Origin: Methylomonas koyamae
Lineage (GTDB): Bacteria; Pseudomonadota; Gammaproteobacteria; Methylococcales; Methylomonadaceae
Direction: 5' to 3'
Length of the DNA stretch: 64,000 nucleotides
NCBI RefSeq assembly: GCF_019669905.1
Contig: NZ_AP019777.1
Span: 248,001-312,000 of the forward strand
Positions 36,901 to 46,410 of the stretch are shown piece after piece; position 1 is the stretch's first letter, and each line of letters starts with the position of its first letter. The position numbers and the translations under genes were made by a program. The notes beneath the pieces were generated by a model, which saw nothing but the letters and a program-made list of their open reading frames with translations, was not told where the DNA came from and searched no databases.

Positions 36901-37589
36901 CGGTGTGCAAGGCCGCCGTGCTGTACGTGATTAGGACGCTGGTGCAAGACGACATTCCGTTGAACGCCGGCTGCCTGAAGCCGCTGGAGATCGTGATTCC
37001 GGCAGGCTGTTTGTTGAATCCGCACTATCCGGCCGCCGTGGTGGCCGGCAACGTCGAAACCTCGCAATACGTCGTCGATGCCTTATACGGCGCATTGGGG
37101 ATCATGGCTGCGTCCCAGGGGACGATGAACAACCTGACCTTCGGCGACCGCGATTACCAATATTACGAAACCATTTGCGGCGGCGCCGGAGCTGGAGACG
37201 GTTTTGCCGGCAGCAGCGGCGTGCATACTCACATGACCAACTCGCGCATTACCGATCCGGAGATTCTGGAACAACGCTTTCCGGTGCTGTTACGCGAATT
37301 TTCGTTGCGCCAAGGTAGCGGCGGTGGCGGGCGTTACCGCGGCGGCGACGGCGTGGTGCGCCGCATCGAATTTTGCCGGCCGATGTCGGCGGGTATTTTA
37401 TCCAGCCATCGACGCCAGCCGCCGTTCGGCATGCACGGCGGCGCGCCCGCTGCGCCCGGCGTCAATCGGTTGCTCAAGGCCGGCGGCGAGATTGTAGAGT
37501 TAGCCGGCTGCGCCGAAATTCAAGTCGCCGCCGGCGACTGCATCGTGATCGAAACGCCGGGCGGCGGCGGTTTCGGCGCCGACGGCTAG
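33999..37589 (+). CDS. 5-oxoprolinase, single-chain HyuA-HyuB type
   Basis: A 1196-aa ATP-dependent enzyme that opens 5-oxoproline to glutamate. Residues about 5-190 are Hydantoinase_A N-terminal ([19 protein letters not shown]), about 200-500 the HyuA ATPase core ([53 protein letters not shown]), and about 680-1190 Hydantoinase_B ([59 protein letters not shown]). The fused order and length match eukaryotic-type OPLAH. It is divergent from the DSVL-repeat gene; AAGG precedes the ATG. Confidence 0.95.
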   Translation: MAAGWQFWIDRGGTFTDIVALDPDGKVAVRKLLSENPEQYPDAALHGIGRILQEFGAGGKVGIAAVKMGTTVGTNALLERKGAPVALVTNRGLRDCLYIGYQNRPDIFALQIRRPEPLYRAVAEIDVRVGADGRVVQALDPDQANAELRRIYDLGIRNLAIVLMHAWRYPQHELALAELAAGIGFEHISLSHRASPLPKFVARGDTAVVDAYLSPVLHRYVAQVENGLPAGASRPGLWFMQSNGGLVRAAVFHGKDSILSGPAGGMVGAVAAAKRAGLAKIIAFDMGGTSTDVAHYAGELERSVDNEIAGVRIRSPMVAIHTVAAGGGSILHFDGLRCRVGPDSAGANPGPACYRRGGPLTVTDANLLLGKLPDFPAVFGPNGDLPPDRVRVEVLFAELAERISAGGESRSPEQVAEGFLEIAIEHMAEAIKKISVQKGYPLADYALCCYGAAGAQHACLLAERLGMRRILLHPLAGVLSAYGIGLADFRVLKQAAVERLWQETDADELHRRFAELEQAARRELAEQGLDRLPISSRWSLALRYQGSDTALTLAYADPAALPERFASAYRRQFGFCYQRPVVIASLQVESVACDAQPPDMAPAASGCRSGQPQRRTRLFSRGRWLDAPVYRRQQLGVGQIVSGPAVVLEPTSTIVVEPGWQARLQSNGDLLLTGNASEFTPTALAAGPDPVLLEIFNKRFMSVAEQMGFVLQNTAHSVNIKERLDFSCAVFDAGGNLIANAPHIPVHLGSMGESVKALLVNQRDSLQPGDAYLLNSPYAGGTHLPDITVVTPVFGAERQLLFFVASRGHHADVGGISPGSMPAGSRHIDDEGVISAGLKILCAGRFREAEILKWLAGNRHPARNPQQNLADLQAQIAANQKGGQELLAMVADYSLSVVTAYMQHVQDHAEACVRRLLQTLAGGSFVYPLDQGASIAVTVAVDRDSGGARIDFSGTSPQLADNFNAPAAVCKAAVLYVIRTLVQDDIPLNAGCLKPLEIVIPAGCLLNPHYPAAVVAGNVETSQYVVDALYGALGIMAASQGTMNNLTFGDRDYQYYETICGGAGAGDGFAGSSGVHTHMTNSRITDPEILEQRFPVLLREFSLRQGSGGGGRYRGGDGVVRRIEFCRPMSAGILSSHRRQPPFGMHGGAPAAPGVNRLLKAGGEIVELAGCAEIQVAAGDCIVIETPGGGGFGADG

Positions 37590-37674
37590 AAATCGCCGAG
37601 ACCTTGCAGATTCGGTTTTGCCCGGTAGCTTAACCCCGAGAACCTTGCTATCCAACGCTCACGCCAATCCGATC

Positions 37675-38067
37675 ATGACGACAACTGCCGAATTCACGCT
37701 GATTTACGATAGCCACTGTCCGATTTGCCGCCGCGAGGTGGCTTGGCTGCAATCCAGGAATGCCGCCGGCTGCATCGCGTTTCAGGATATCCATGCCGAC
37801 GGCTTCGTGCCGGAACGTTTGGGCGTTACCGAGGCGGAGCTGATGGCGGAAATTCACGGGGTGCGGGCCGATGGCTCGTTGGTAAAGGGTATAGACGCGT
37901 TTTACGCGACGTATCTCTTGGTCGGATTGGGTTGGCTGGCCGCGCCTTTGCGCTGGCGTTTGACCCGGCCCCTGTTTGCCAGGCTCTATGCCGTTTTTGC
38001 CCGCTACCGTTTGCCGCTGGGCGCCTTGTTGGCGCGAAAGCGCTGTCAAACCGATTGCCGGGTTTGA
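37675..38067 (+). CDS. DCC-family thiol-disulfide oxidoreductase-like protein (DUF393)
   Basis: A 130-aa protein with the DCC signature TLIYDSHCPICRREVAWLQ (DxxCPxC), then FQDIHAD and VKGIDAFYATYLLVGLGWL, a hydrophobic helix and basic C-terminus. The start was placed at ATG 37675 because an upstream in-frame extension lacks family sequence. The CxxC suggests redox activity, though no partner is known. It follows the 5-oxoprolinase gene by 85 bp. Confidence 0.88.
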   Translation: MTTTAEFTLIYDSHCPICRREVAWLQSRNAAGCIAFQDIHADGFVPERLGVTEAELMAEIHGVRADGSLVKGIDAFYATYLLVGLGWLAAPLRWRLTRPLFARLYAVFARYRLPLGALLARKRCQTDCRV

Positions 38068-38098
38068 GCACGCCGCCCGGCGTTAACGGATCAAGTCG

Positions 38099-38563
38099 TC
38101 ACTCGTCGTAAAGTTCGTTCCGCGCCCGGCGGCTGACTTGGTAGACGTTGCGGGCATCGAATACGTTGGCATAGGGTTGAACTTGATTGGAATGTTTGAC
38201 GTGGCAACGGCGGTCGCCCTTGCGTTGCTCCAGAATTTCGACCGTGACGAGCTGCTGGCCGGCGCGGCGGTCGTTTTTGCCGGATCGAATGAAGTATTCG
38301 CGAACTTCGACGACTTTGTTGTTAAAGCGCTTGCCGTGCAGTTTTTTGATGGCCTGGCGCCCGGCTTTGTCGTCGTCGATGAAGACTCTGCCGTGAAACG
38401 CCAGCCCATTGGTTTTCGGGTTTTTCAGGCAAAAAATATCGGTCTTCAAAATATGGCCGATTTTGAACGGCAGCCAAAAGCAAAAGCGCAATGCCGGTGC
38501 GACGAAATCGGCCAATTCGTCTTCCTGGGAAGCGGAAGGAATATTTTTTACGATCAGTATCAT
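38099..38563 (-). CDS. RRM-type RNA-binding protein
   Basis: A 154-aa protein with one RNA recognition motif. RNP2-like ILIVKNIPSASQEDELADFV is at the N-terminus, the RNP1-like strand HGRVFIDDDKAGRQAIKKLH is near residues 55-75, and FNNKVVEVREYFIRSG completes the fold. The loop between (LPFKIGHILKTDIFCLKNPK) is longer than in typical bacterial RRMs. The C-terminal 50 residues are basic and unstructured, likely adding RNA contacts. It is convergent with the DCC gene. Confidence 0.75.
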   Translation of the reverse strand: MILIVKNIPSASQEDELADFVAPALRFCFWLPFKIGHILKTDIFCLKNPKTNGLAFHGRVFIDDDKAGRQAIKKLHGKRFNNKVVEVREYFIRSGKNDRRAGQQLVTVEILEQRKGDRRCHVKHSNQVQPYANVFDARNVYQVSRRARNELYDE

Positions 38564-38872
38564 AAGTGCATACCGCGATAATTCGCGCCCAACGCGTTGC
38601 CGCTCGCAGAAAAACCCGTCTCGAGCTTAGCCGTTGCAGGGCTGTTGTCCGTTAGTTAGCGTCAATCCCGAGGATTACTTTAACCCTACATATGACTTCC
38701 GGCCAGTGGAAAAAATCCCTAGGTTTGGTAGCGGAATTCGGCAACGGAAAGTGGGAAGTTTTGCGCTCCCGATTAGCGAAAAATCGGCATCGGCTTTGTA
38801 TGGTCGGGCGATACCGAGAGTTGGCCCGGAAACGGCAGGCCGGCCGGCGGCATAGGCTAAACGGCCTGCCGC
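38564..38872. other. 309-bp gap without a supported gene
   Basis: Between the RRM gene (start at 38563) and the hisI stop. Contains a short inverted pair GGCAGGCCGG.../...GGCCTGCCGCC near 38835-38875 that could end the his operon transcript, but no T tract follows. The open frames across it have no family sequence. I see nothing else. Confidence 0.5.
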
Positions 38873-39259
38873 CTAACGGTATATCGCTTTCGGGTCTTTT
38901 AATACCGCTTCGCTGACCTGCCAATCGCCGTCTTTAAAGCTGCGGAAGAAACAGCTTTCCCGGCCGGTATGGCAGGCGATACCGCCTTCCTGCTCGATTT
39001 TCAATAGAATCACGTCGCCGTCGCAGTCCAATTGCAAATCGATAATTTTTTGGCGGTGGCCGGACTCCTCGCCTTTGCGCCACAAGCGTTGCCGGGAGCG
39101 CGACCAATAGACGGCGTAGCCTTCGGCGACGGTCAAGGCCAGCGATTCGCGGTTCATCCAGGCAAACATCAATACTCGGCCGCTGCTGTGGTCCTGGGCG
39201 ATGGCCGGCACCAAGCCGTCCGCGGTCCACTCGATTTGATCCAGCCAGGCGGCGTTCAT
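38873..39259 (-). CDS. hisI: phosphoribosyl-AMP cyclohydrolase
   Basis: A 128-aa enzyme, third step of histidine synthesis. [39 protein letters not shown] and the zinc cysteines in LQLDCDGD and [15 protein letters not shown] are present. It has no HisE domain fused (unlike E. coli HisIE), and hisE is not downstream in the window. The ATG overlaps the hisF stop (TGATG). Confidence 0.96.
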   Translation of the reverse strand: MNAAWLDQIEWTADGLVPAIAQDHSSGRVLMFAWMNRESLALTVAEGYAVYWSRSRQRLWRKGEESGHRQKIIDLQLDCDGDVILLKIEQEGGIACHTGRESCFFRSFKDGDWQVSEAVLKDPKAIYR

Positions 39260-40029
39260 AAGCGCACCTCGATCCCGCGCGACTGCATGTGGCGTTTGGC
39301 CTGTTCTATCGTATATTCGCCGAAATGGAAAATACTGGCTGCCAACACCGCATCGGCCTTGCCTTCGAGAATGCCGTCCGCCAAATGGTCCAGGTTGCCG
39401 ACGCCGCCGGAGGCGATGACCGGAATGCTGACGGCTTCGCTGATCGCACGGGTCAAGGCCAAGTCGAAACCGGATTTGGTGCCGTCGCGGTCCATGCTGG
39501 TCAACAGAATTTCGCCGGCACCGTATTCTTTCATGCGCACCGCCCAGGTCACGGCATCGATGCCGGTCGGTTTGCGGCCACCGTGGGTAAAAATTTCCCA
39601 GCGTTCCGCCTCGCCGTCCTGGCTGACTTTTTTGGCGTCGATCGCGACGACGATGCACTGCGAACCGAACTTGTCCGACGCTTCCTTGACGAATTCGGGC
39701 CGGAATACTGCGGCACTGTTGATGCCGACTTTATCGGCGCCGGCGTTCAGCATGCGGCGGATATCGTCGGCGGTACGGATGCCGCCGCCGACCGTCAACG
39801 GGATGAACACCTCGCCGGCGACTTGCTCGACGACATGCACCATCGTCGCCCGGTCGTCGTGGGTGGCGGTAATGTCGAGAAACGTGATCTCGTCGGCGCC
39901 TTCGCGGTCGTAGCGGCGGGCGATTTCCACCGGATCGCCGGCGTCGCGGATATCGACGAATTTGACGCCTTTGACGACGCGGCCGTTATCGACGTCCAGG
40001 CAGGGAATGATGCGTTTGGCTAGGCTCAT
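39256..40029 (-). CDS. hisF: imidazole glycerol phosphate synthase, cyclase subunit
   Basis: A 257-aa TIM barrel of standard length that cyclises PRFAR with ammonia from HisH. Catalytic Asp11 ([19 protein letters not shown]) and Asp130 region (VVAIDAKKV) are present, with phosphate-binding [10 protein letters not shown] and ASGGVGN. It lies between hisA (13 bp) and hisI (overlap) in the his operon. Confidence 0.97.
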   Translation of the reverse strand: MSLAKRIIPCLDVDNGRVVKGVKFVDIRDAGDPVEIARRYDREGADEITFLDITATHDDRATMVHVVEQVAGEVFIPLTVGGGIRTADDIRRMLNAGADKVGINSAAVFRPEFVKEASDKFGSQCIVVAIDAKKVSQDGEAERWEIFTHGGRKPTGIDAVTWAVRMKEYGAGEILLTSMDRDGTKSGFDLALTRAISEAVSIPVIASGGVGNLDHLADGILEGKADAVLAASIFHFGEYTIEQAKRHMQSRGIEVRL

Positions 40030-40042
40030 GGCGGGGTGCGGC

Positions 40043-40786
40043 TCAATCCTCGCCGCCGAAGGACGCGGCCAGTTTCGCGCCTTCGGCGAAATCGAGCGTA
40101 CCTTCGTAAATGGCGCGGCCGGTGATCGCGCCCATGATGCCTTCGTGGGCCACGGCGCCCAACGCGCGGATGTCGTCCAGATTGGTGATGCCGCCGGAGG
40201 CAATGACCGGGATGTGCACCGAGCTGGCCAACTTGGCGGTGGCCTCGACATTAACGCCCTGCATCATGCCGTCGCGAGAAATATCGGTATAGATAATGGC
40301 GGCGACGCCGTTGGATTCGAATTTTTGCGCCATATCGATCACATCGTGGCGCGACAATTTGGACCAGCCGTCGATGGCAACTTTGCCGTCGCGGGCGTCG
40401 AGGCCGATGATGATGTGGCCGGGAAATTCGATCGAAACGTCGCGGACGAAATGCGGCTCGCTGACCGCTTTGGTGCCGATGATGACATATTGCACGCCGG
40501 CTTCCAGATAGGCCTGGATGGTGTCTTCGTCGCGAATGCCGCCGCCGATTTGGACCGGCACTTGTGGATAGGCTTCGACGATGGCGTGGATCACGTCGGC
40601 GTTTTTCGGCTTGCCGGCAAAGGCGCCGTCCAAATCGACCAGATGCAAACGCTTCGCCCCCGCTTCAACCCAGCGCCCCGCCACCGCTACCGGATCGTCG
40701 GAGAACACGGTGTCGTCTTCCATACGACCCTGGCGCAAGCGGACACATTTTCCTTCCTTCAAGTCAATTGCGGGTATCAGCAACAT
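40043..40786 (-). CDS. hisA: ProFAR isomerase (phosphoribosylformimino-AICAR-P isomerase)
   Basis: A 247-aa TIM barrel, fourth step of histidine synthesis. [17 protein letters not shown] with the catalytic Asp8, [34 protein letters not shown], the second catalytic Asp in [12 protein letters not shown], and [13 protein letters not shown] are all intact. It sits between hisH and hisF in the expected order H-A-F-I. Confidence 0.97.
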   Translation of the reverse strand: MLLIPAIDLKEGKCVRLRQGRMEDDTVFSDDPVAVAGRWVEAGAKRLHLVDLDGAFAGKPKNADVIHAIVEAYPQVPVQIGGGIRDEDTIQAYLEAGVQYVIIGTKAVSEPHFVRDVSIEFPGHIIIGLDARDGKVAIDGWSKLSRHDVIDMAQKFESNGVAAIIYTDISRDGMMQGVNVEATAKLASSVHIPVIASGGITNLDDIRALGAVAHEGIMGAITGRAIYEGTLDFAEGAKLAASFGGED

Positions 40787-40853
40787 ATCTAAATCTCGAC
40801 AGTTTAATCACTATTTCAAAGGGTTAGTAAAGCCAGCGTTGGGATGCCGGCGG

Positions 40854-41495
40854 TTACACCGTCCCGTCCCAGGCTAGGAAGTTTTGCAACAACTGCAAGC
40901 CGACCGTCTGGCTTTTTTCAGGATGAAATTGCACGGCAAACAGATTGCCATCGGCCAGTGCACAGGTGAAGGTTTGCGGATAATCCGCGGTGGCGGCGGT
41001 ATGGCGCGCGTCGTCCGGCACCGCGTAATAGCTGTGCACGAAATAGAATCGGCTGCGGTCCGGGATGTTTTTCCAAAGCGGGTGCGGCTTTTGCTCGACT
41101 CGATTCCAGCCCATGTGTGGAATTTTCAGTACGTTGCCGTTATCGTCGCGCAGATCGTCGGCAAAACGCCGGACATGGCCGGGCAATAGGCCGAGACAGG
41201 CGACGCCGCCGTTTTCCTCGCTGTCGGTTAACAAGGCTTGCATGCCCAGGCAGACGCCCAACAACGGCTTATCGGCGGCCACTTCGCGAATGACCTCGGC
41301 CAAGCCGCTGCCGTGCAAAGCGCTCATGCAATCGCGGATCGCGCCGACGCCGGGAAACACTACCCGGTCTGCGCGGCGGATGGCTTCCGGATCGGAGCTG
41401 ACCAGTACTTGGCTGCCGCTATCGGCATGTTGAAGCGCTTTGGCAATGGAATGCAGATTACCCATTCCGTAATCGATGACGGCAACTGATGGCAT
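40854..41495 (-). CDS. hisH: imidazole glycerol phosphate synthase, glutaminase subunit
   Basis: A 213-aa class I glutamine amidotransferase that feeds ammonia to HisF. N-terminal [16 protein letters not shown]; oxyanion [11 protein letters not shown]; nucleophile Cys in [12 protein letters not shown]; His and Glu in [11 protein letters not shown]. It is 48 bp downstream of hisB and 67 bp before hisA, a normal operon position. Confidence 0.96.
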   Translation of the reverse strand: MPSVAVIDYGMGNLHSIAKALQHADSGSQVLVSSDPEAIRRADRVVFPGVGAIRDCMSALHGSGLAEVIREVAADKPLLGVCLGMQALLTDSEENGGVACLGLLPGHVRRFADDLRDDNGNVLKIPHMGWNRVEQKPHPLWKNIPDRSRFYFVHSYYAVPDDARHTAATADYPQTFTCALADGNLFAVQFHPEKSQTVGLQLLQNFLAWDGTV

Positions 41496-41543
41496 AACAG
41501 TTAGAGTTTTCGGGTCAAGGGTTCGCAGCGGCTAAGAAGCGGT

Positions 41544-42137
41544 TTACAGAGTGCCTTTGGTGGACGGCATGATGCCGGCCATGCGCGGGTCGGGGCTGAT
41601 CGCCATCCGTACCGCCCGGCCGAATGCCTTGAAAACGGTTTCGGCAATGTGGTGGGCGTTGCCGCCTTTCAGATTGTCGATATGCAAGGTCACGCCGGCA
41701 TGGTTGGCGAAACCCTGGAAAAATTCCTTGAACAGGTCGACGTCGAAATTGCCGATCAGCGCGCGTTTGAATTCGACATCGTAAAACAAGCCGGGACGGC
41801 CGGAAAAATCTACGACCACTCGCGACAACGATTCGTCGAGCGGGCAGTAAGCGTGGCCGTAGCGGTAGATACCTTTCTTATCGCCGAGGGCTTTGGCAAC
41901 CGCCTGGCCCAAGGTGATGCCGATATCCTCGACGCTGTGGTGGGCGTCGATATGCAAATCGCCGTGCGAGACGATTTCCATGTCGATCAGACCGTGTCGG
42001 GCCACCTGGTCCAGCATGTGGTCCAAAAACGGCAGCCCGGTAGTGAACGCGGCTGAGCCGGTGCCGTCGAGATTGACCGATATCTTGATCTGGGTTTCGA
42101 GGGTGTTGCGTTCAACCTGAGCGGTGCGTGGGTTCAT
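41544..42137 (-). CDS. hisB: imidazoleglycerol-phosphate dehydratase
   Basis: A 197-aa monofunctional IGPD with no N-terminal histidinol-phosphatase domain. The manganese-binding repeats are [18 protein letters not shown] and, in the second half, [20 protein letters not shown], plus [14 protein letters not shown]. It is the first gene of the visible his operon (hisB-H-A-F-I); hisG, hisD and hisC lie elsewhere. Confidence 0.97.
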   Translation of the reverse strand: MNPRTAQVERNTLETQIKISVNLDGTGSAAFTTGLPFLDHMLDQVARHGLIDMEIVSHGDLHIDAHHSVEDIGITLGQAVAKALGDKKGIYRYGHAYCPLDESLSRVVVDFSGRPGLFYDVEFKRALIGNFDVDLFKEFFQGFANHAGVTLHIDNLKGGNAHHIAETVFKAFGRAVRMAISPDPRMAGIMPSTKGTL

Positions 42138-42185
42138 GCTAATGCGGGTAACTGGGTCCGGCGCTAGTTTACGTGATTGTTACGG

Positions 42186-44828
42186 CTACGCCAAACTCTT
42201 GCTGGCGATCTCGTAGACATCTTTAGACAAATGGTCGGTGGCGACGATACGCTGTAATTCCTGTTTCATCAAGCTTTGCCGGTTGGCATCGTAACGCCGC
42301 CATTGCGCCAGTCCGCTAACCATGCGCGAGGCAATTTGCGGATTCAGCGCGTTTAGTTCGATCACGCGGTCGGCCAAAAACCGGTAGCCTTCGCCGTTGG
42401 CGGCGTGGAAATGTAACGGGTTGGACTGGCTGAAGGCGCCGACCAGGGCTCGGACCCGATTCGGCGTTTTCATGTCGAAAGCCGGATGCCGCAGCAGGTT
42501 CTGCACCTTGGCAAAGGTGTTCGGCATGCTGCTGGTCGCCTGCAATGTGAACCATTTGTCGATGACCAGGGCTTCCTGCTGCCACTGCCGGTAAAAACTG
42601 TCCAGGCAATCGTCTTGGTCGGGATGGCGGCTGTTGACAATCGCAGCCAATGCTGAAATTTGGTCGGTCATATTGCGGGCGGCGCGGAACTGCTGCTCGG
42701 CCAGACGGTGGCTGTCGGGCGTTTCCAGTTTGCTCAAGTAGCTCAGGCAGGTGTTTTTCAGGCGGCGGCGGCCGACCGCACCGGCATCGAAGCAGCCGGA
42801 TTCGTCGCGGTGGTATTGCCGGTAAAGTTCCAGAAACTGCTCCGCCAAATTCTCGGTCAGCGTTTTTTTGACGAACTCGCGGGCCTGGTGCACGGCTTCG
42901 ACGTCGATAACCGGCATCTGGCCCGACAAGTAACTTTCCTCGGGCAACGCCAGCAGCAAGGCTTGGTAAGACAAGTCGCCTCCGGCATCGGCCAGCACTC
43001 TGCGGTAGGCATCGACGACGACAGGTTCCAGTTGCAAAGGCCGGCCCAGTTCGATGCTGTCGATCAATTGGAAAATGGCCTGGGTCGCCAATTGCTGGCC
43101 GGCCTCCCAGCGGTTGAAGGTGTCGCTGTCGTGGCTGAGCAGGAAGGCCAGCTCGTCCAGGCTGCGCGGCATTTGCAATGTCACCGGCGCGGAAAAGCCG
43201 CGCAGCAACGAAACCACCGGCTTGCCGGCCAGATTGCCGAAGCTGAAGCTTTGTTCGGCCTCGGTCAGGTCAAGCGTGACTTCGGAATGCCGTTGGCCGG
43301 CGAACTCGAAAGTGGCCGGCGAGCCGTCCGTATTCAGCAAGCCCAGTTTTACCGGGATATGTAACGGTTGTTTGACCGGTTGGTTCGGCGTCGGCGGACA
43401 GCTTTGGCGCAGCGTCAGTTGCAAGCGGCCGTTGGTTGCATCGTAGTCTTGTTCGACCGTCACTACCGGCGTACCGGCCTGCGAGTACCAGCGGCGGAAT
43501 TGGCCAAGTTCGACGCCGTTGGCATCTTCCAGCGCCTTGACGAAATCTTCGCAGGTGACGGCCTGGCCGTCGTGGCGTTGAAAATACAAGTCGCAGCCCT
43601 TACGAAAACCTGCCGCGCCGAGCAGAGTATGCAGCATGCGCACCACTTCCGCGCCTTTTTCGTAGACGGTCAGCGTGTAAAAGTTGTTGATCTCGATATA
43701 GGCTTCCGGCCGCACCGGATGCGCCAAAGGTCCGGCATCCTCGGCGAATTGCCGGGTACGCAAGGCATTGACGTCTTCGATGCGTTTCACGGCCGGCGAG
43801 GTCATGTCGCCGCTGAATTGCTGGTCGCGAAATACGGTAAAGCCTTCTTTCAGGCTTAACTGGAACCAATCGCGGCAGGTCACCCGGTTACCGGACCAGT
43901 TATGGAAATATTCGTGGCCGATCACGCCTTCGATATGTTCGTAATCGCTGTCGGTCGCGGTATCCGGCCGGGCCAGCACGAACTTGGTGTTGAATACGTT
44001 CAAACCCTTGTTTTCCATCGCGCCCATGTTGAAATGGTCGACGGCGACGATCATGTACAAGTCCAAGTCGTATTCCAGGCCGTAGGTCTGCTCGTCCCAA
44101 CGCATCGCGTTTTTCAGCGATTGTATGGCGTGGCGGCATTTATCGACGTTGTGCTGTTCGACGAAAATCTGCAAGTCGATGCGCCGGCCGCTCATCGTCA
44201 CGAACTGGTCGGCGACGCACGCCAACTGCCCGGCGACCAAGGCGAACAGATAGCACGGTTTGGCGAACGGATCTTCCCAACTGACCCAATGCCGATTGTT
44301 CTCCAACTCGCCGCTGCCGGTTTTGTTGCCGTTGGACAGCAATACCGGGTATTTGGTCTTGTCGGCCACCAGCGTGGTTTTGAAGCGGCTCATTACGTCC
44401 GGCCGGTCCAAAAACCAGGTAATTTTGCGAAAACCCTGGGCCTCGCACTGGGTGCAGAGCATGCTGCTGGACAGGTACAAGCCTTCCAGAGCGGTGTTGG
44501 CTTGCGGGTCGATCAGGTTTTCGATCAGGATTTCGAAAGGCCTGTCCTGCGGCGCTTCGTGCACGATCAGCGCTTCGTCGCCGACCACAAATTCGTTCTC
44601 CTGCAGCGGCCGGCCGTCGATGGCGATACTGAGCAATTGCAATTCCTCGCCCCACAATTTCAGAGCGACACTGTCGGCCGAGCTGTGCGGATTGCGCCTG
44701 ACGTTCATTCTGGCTTGCACCCGGGTGCGCCGCTCGTCCAATTCGAAATGCAATTCGATTTGGTCGATCAGGTACTCCGGCGGCGTGTAATCTTTCAGGT
44801 AGACGGTTTGCGGGCTGGCATCGCGCAT
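42186..44828 (-). CDS. pepN: aminopeptidase N (M1 family)
   Basis: An 880-aa zinc aminopeptidase of the gammaproteobacterial PepN type (about 870 aa usual). The substrate motif GAMEN is at 269-273, zinc HEYFH at 305-309 with the third ligand Glu328 (LKEGF), preceded by CTQCEAQGFRKITWFLDRPD, a PepN signature. The C-terminal half is the helical DUF3458-type domain. It removes N-terminal residues from peptides in the cytoplasm. It is 3 bp downstream of the psiE gene. Confidence 0.97.
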   Translation of the reverse strand: MRDASPQTVYLKDYTPPEYLIDQIELHFELDERRTRVQARMNVRRNPHSSADSVALKLWGEELQLLSIAIDGRPLQENEFVVGDEALIVHEAPQDRPFEILIENLIDPQANTALEGLYLSSSMLCTQCEAQGFRKITWFLDRPDVMSRFKTTLVADKTKYPVLLSNGNKTGSGELENNRHWVSWEDPFAKPCYLFALVAGQLACVADQFVTMSGRRIDLQIFVEQHNVDKCRHAIQSLKNAMRWDEQTYGLEYDLDLYMIVAVDHFNMGAMENKGLNVFNTKFVLARPDTATDSDYEHIEGVIGHEYFHNWSGNRVTCRDWFQLSLKEGFTVFRDQQFSGDMTSPAVKRIEDVNALRTRQFAEDAGPLAHPVRPEAYIEINNFYTLTVYEKGAEVVRMLHTLLGAAGFRKGCDLYFQRHDGQAVTCEDFVKALEDANGVELGQFRRWYSQAGTPVVTVEQDYDATNGRLQLTLRQSCPPTPNQPVKQPLHIPVKLGLLNTDGSPATFEFAGQRHSEVTLDLTEAEQSFSFGNLAGKPVVSLLRGFSAPVTLQMPRSLDELAFLLSHDSDTFNRWEAGQQLATQAIFQLIDSIELGRPLQLEPVVVDAYRRVLADAGGDLSYQALLLALPEESYLSGQMPVIDVEAVHQAREFVKKTLTENLAEQFLELYRQYHRDESGCFDAGAVGRRRLKNTCLSYLSKLETPDSHRLAEQQFRAARNMTDQISALAAIVNSRHPDQDDCLDSFYRQWQQEALVIDKWFTLQATSSMPNTFAKVQNLLRHPAFDMKTPNRVRALVGAFSQSNPLHFHAANGEGYRFLADRVIELNALNPQIASRMVSGLAQWRRYDANRQSLMKQELQRIVATDHLSKDVYEIASKSLA

Positions 44829-44831
44829 TGC

Positions 44832-45362
44832 TTATCGCTCTTCAGTTTTGACGGGTTGCGGTTTATAGGAAATCAACCAATAGGTTAGGCCCAGAGACAC
44901 GATCACCGCCGCAATCGCGACGATGTAAGCCGGGTCCAGGTCCTTGAAATCCAACATGATCACTTTTCGGGCTACGGCCATTAGCGCCGTGGCGATGACC
45001 ATTTTAATCGGCAGCGTATCGTGTTTGATGTACAGCGTGATGTTGATGAAAATCTCGATCGCGATCAGTACGGCCATGAACGAACCGAAAATCAGCAGTA
45101 TGTCCGAGACCGTCAACATCATAAACGGTTCCGCGACCAAGCGTTGATAGATCACGTACACCACGTCGGCCACGCCCCACAATATGACTAATACCATCAG
45201 CACCGCCAGGATGCGGACGGCGAAATGGATCACCGCATGCAATACTTTCAACAAGCCGTCTTCGGCGACCGGCGGCAATTTGACTTCCGGCTCGTCGCGC
45301 AGAGTGCGGCTGGCGCCGGGCCGCGACGGCGGCGAAGGGCGAACGGGCGGTTTGGATTCCAT
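44832..45362 (-). CDS. PsiE-family membrane protein
   Basis: A 176-aa protein. The first 35 residues are a Pro/Arg-rich cytoplasmic tail; four transmembrane helices follow (about 45-70, 82-105, 115-132, 145-165). IEIFINITLYIKHDTLPIKMVIATALMAVARKVI is the PsiE signature, given here in parts: NITLYIKHDTLPIKMVIAT. E. coli psiE is phosphate-starvation inducible; its function is not known. It sits between DUF423 and pepN. Confidence 0.88.
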   Translation of the reverse strand: MESKPPVRPSPPSRPGASRTLRDEPEVKLPPVAEDGLLKVLHAVIHFAVRILAVLMVLVILWGVADVVYVIYQRLVAEPFMMLTVSDILLIFGSFMAVLIAIEIFINITLYIKHDTLPIKMVIATALMAVARKVIMLDFKDLDPAYIVAIAAVIVSLGLTYWLISYKPQPVKTEER

Positions 45363-45375
45363 CGGTGTCTCCTGC

Positions 45376-45735
45376 TTATTCGCGAAGCGCGGCGTAGGCC
45401 AACAGGCCCCAGGCCGCCAGAAACGCCAGGCCGCCCAGCGGCGTAACCATACCCAGCCATTTGATATCGAATATCGCCAGCAAGTATAGACTGCCTGAAA
45501 ACAGCAGGATGCCGAGCACCAATAACCTGCCCGCCCAGCGCAAGGCCGGCCGTGCCGGCAATTGCGCCACCAGGCCCAGCGCCAAGCTATGCCACATCTG
45601 GTAATTTACCGCGGTTTTGTAGATGTCCAACTGGTAGTCGCTCAGCAGATGTTTCAAGCCGTGGGCGCCGAACGCGCCCAACGCTACCCCGGTAAAGCCG
45701 CCCAGCGCGGCCAACGTTAAAAATGTCCGGCGCAT
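45376..45735 (-). CDS. DUF423 (YgdD-like) inner-membrane protein
   Basis: A 119-aa protein with the DUF423 start LAALGGFTGVALGAFGAHGL, YKTAVNYQMWHSLALGL, and three or four hydrophobic helices, ending VTPLGGLAFLAAWGLLAYAA. The function of this conserved family is unknown. It begins one base inside the stop of moaB. Confidence 0.9.
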   Translation of the reverse strand: MRRTFLTLAALGGFTGVALGAFGAHGLKHLLSDYQLDIYKTAVNYQMWHSLALGLVAQLPARPALRWAGRLLVLGILLFSGSLYLLAIFDIKWLGMVTPLGGLAFLAAWGLLAYAALRE

Positions 45736-46256
45736 TATTTCTCCAGCAAACGCGGCATCAGTTGCACCAGATTGCAAGGCCGGGTGCGGTAATCCAGTTG
45801 GTCTTTGATCAGCGATTCCCATGCCGTGCGGCAGGCGCCGGACGAACCCGGCACGCAGAATATGTAAGTGGCGTTGGCGACGCCGGCGACCGCCCGCGAC
45901 TGCATCGTCGAACTTTTGATGTCCTGGTAGGACAGCATGCGGAACACCTCGCCGAAGCCGTCCAGTACCTTGTCCAGCAGCGGTAACACCGCTTCCGGGG
46001 TACCGTCGCGGCCGGTCACGCCGGTGCCGCCGGTCGTGATGACGGCATTGACGTTCGGATCGGCGATCCATTGGCTGACGGCGGCGCGGATCTGGTAAAT
46101 ATCGTCGCGGACGATTTTTTTCTCGGCCAACCGATGACCGGCCGCAAGCAAACCTTCGGCCAACACGCGGCCGGAAGTATCGTCCGCTTCGCTGCGGGTA
46201 TCGGACACGGTCAATACCGCGATATTGATCGGAATAAATTCACGGGTTTCGCTCAC
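45735..46256 (-). CDS. moaB: molybdenum cofactor biosynthesis protein B
   Basis: A 173-aa MogA/MoaB-fold protein (MPT-binding). [39 protein letters not shown] and the Ser/Gly-rich [18 protein letters not shown] are diagnostic for MoaB. I chose the GTG at 46256 with GGAGG upstream; a TTG five codons earlier is also open. It is followed by the DUF423 gene with a 1-bp overlap. Confidence 0.93.
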   Translation of the reverse strand: MSETREFIPINIAVLTVSDTRSEADDTSGRVLAEGLLAAGHRLAEKKIVRDDIYQIRAAVSQWIADPNVNAVITTGGTGVTGRDGTPEAVLPLLDKVLDGFGEVFRMLSYQDIKSSTMQSRAVAGVANATYIFCVPGSSGACRTAWESLIKDQLDYRTRPCNLVQLMPRLLEK

Positions 46257-46410
46257 GCCACAGGCCTCCAAATAATCGCTGCCGCATTCTAGTGAATGCG
46301 TCGCCGGCCAAGCAAGCGCTGATTGCGCGCTAACCGGCCATACCGGCGCGCTCGATAATGCCGTAAACTCAGGATTCGGATTCTTAAATCGGCGCAGGCG
46401 CCCAACCAGT

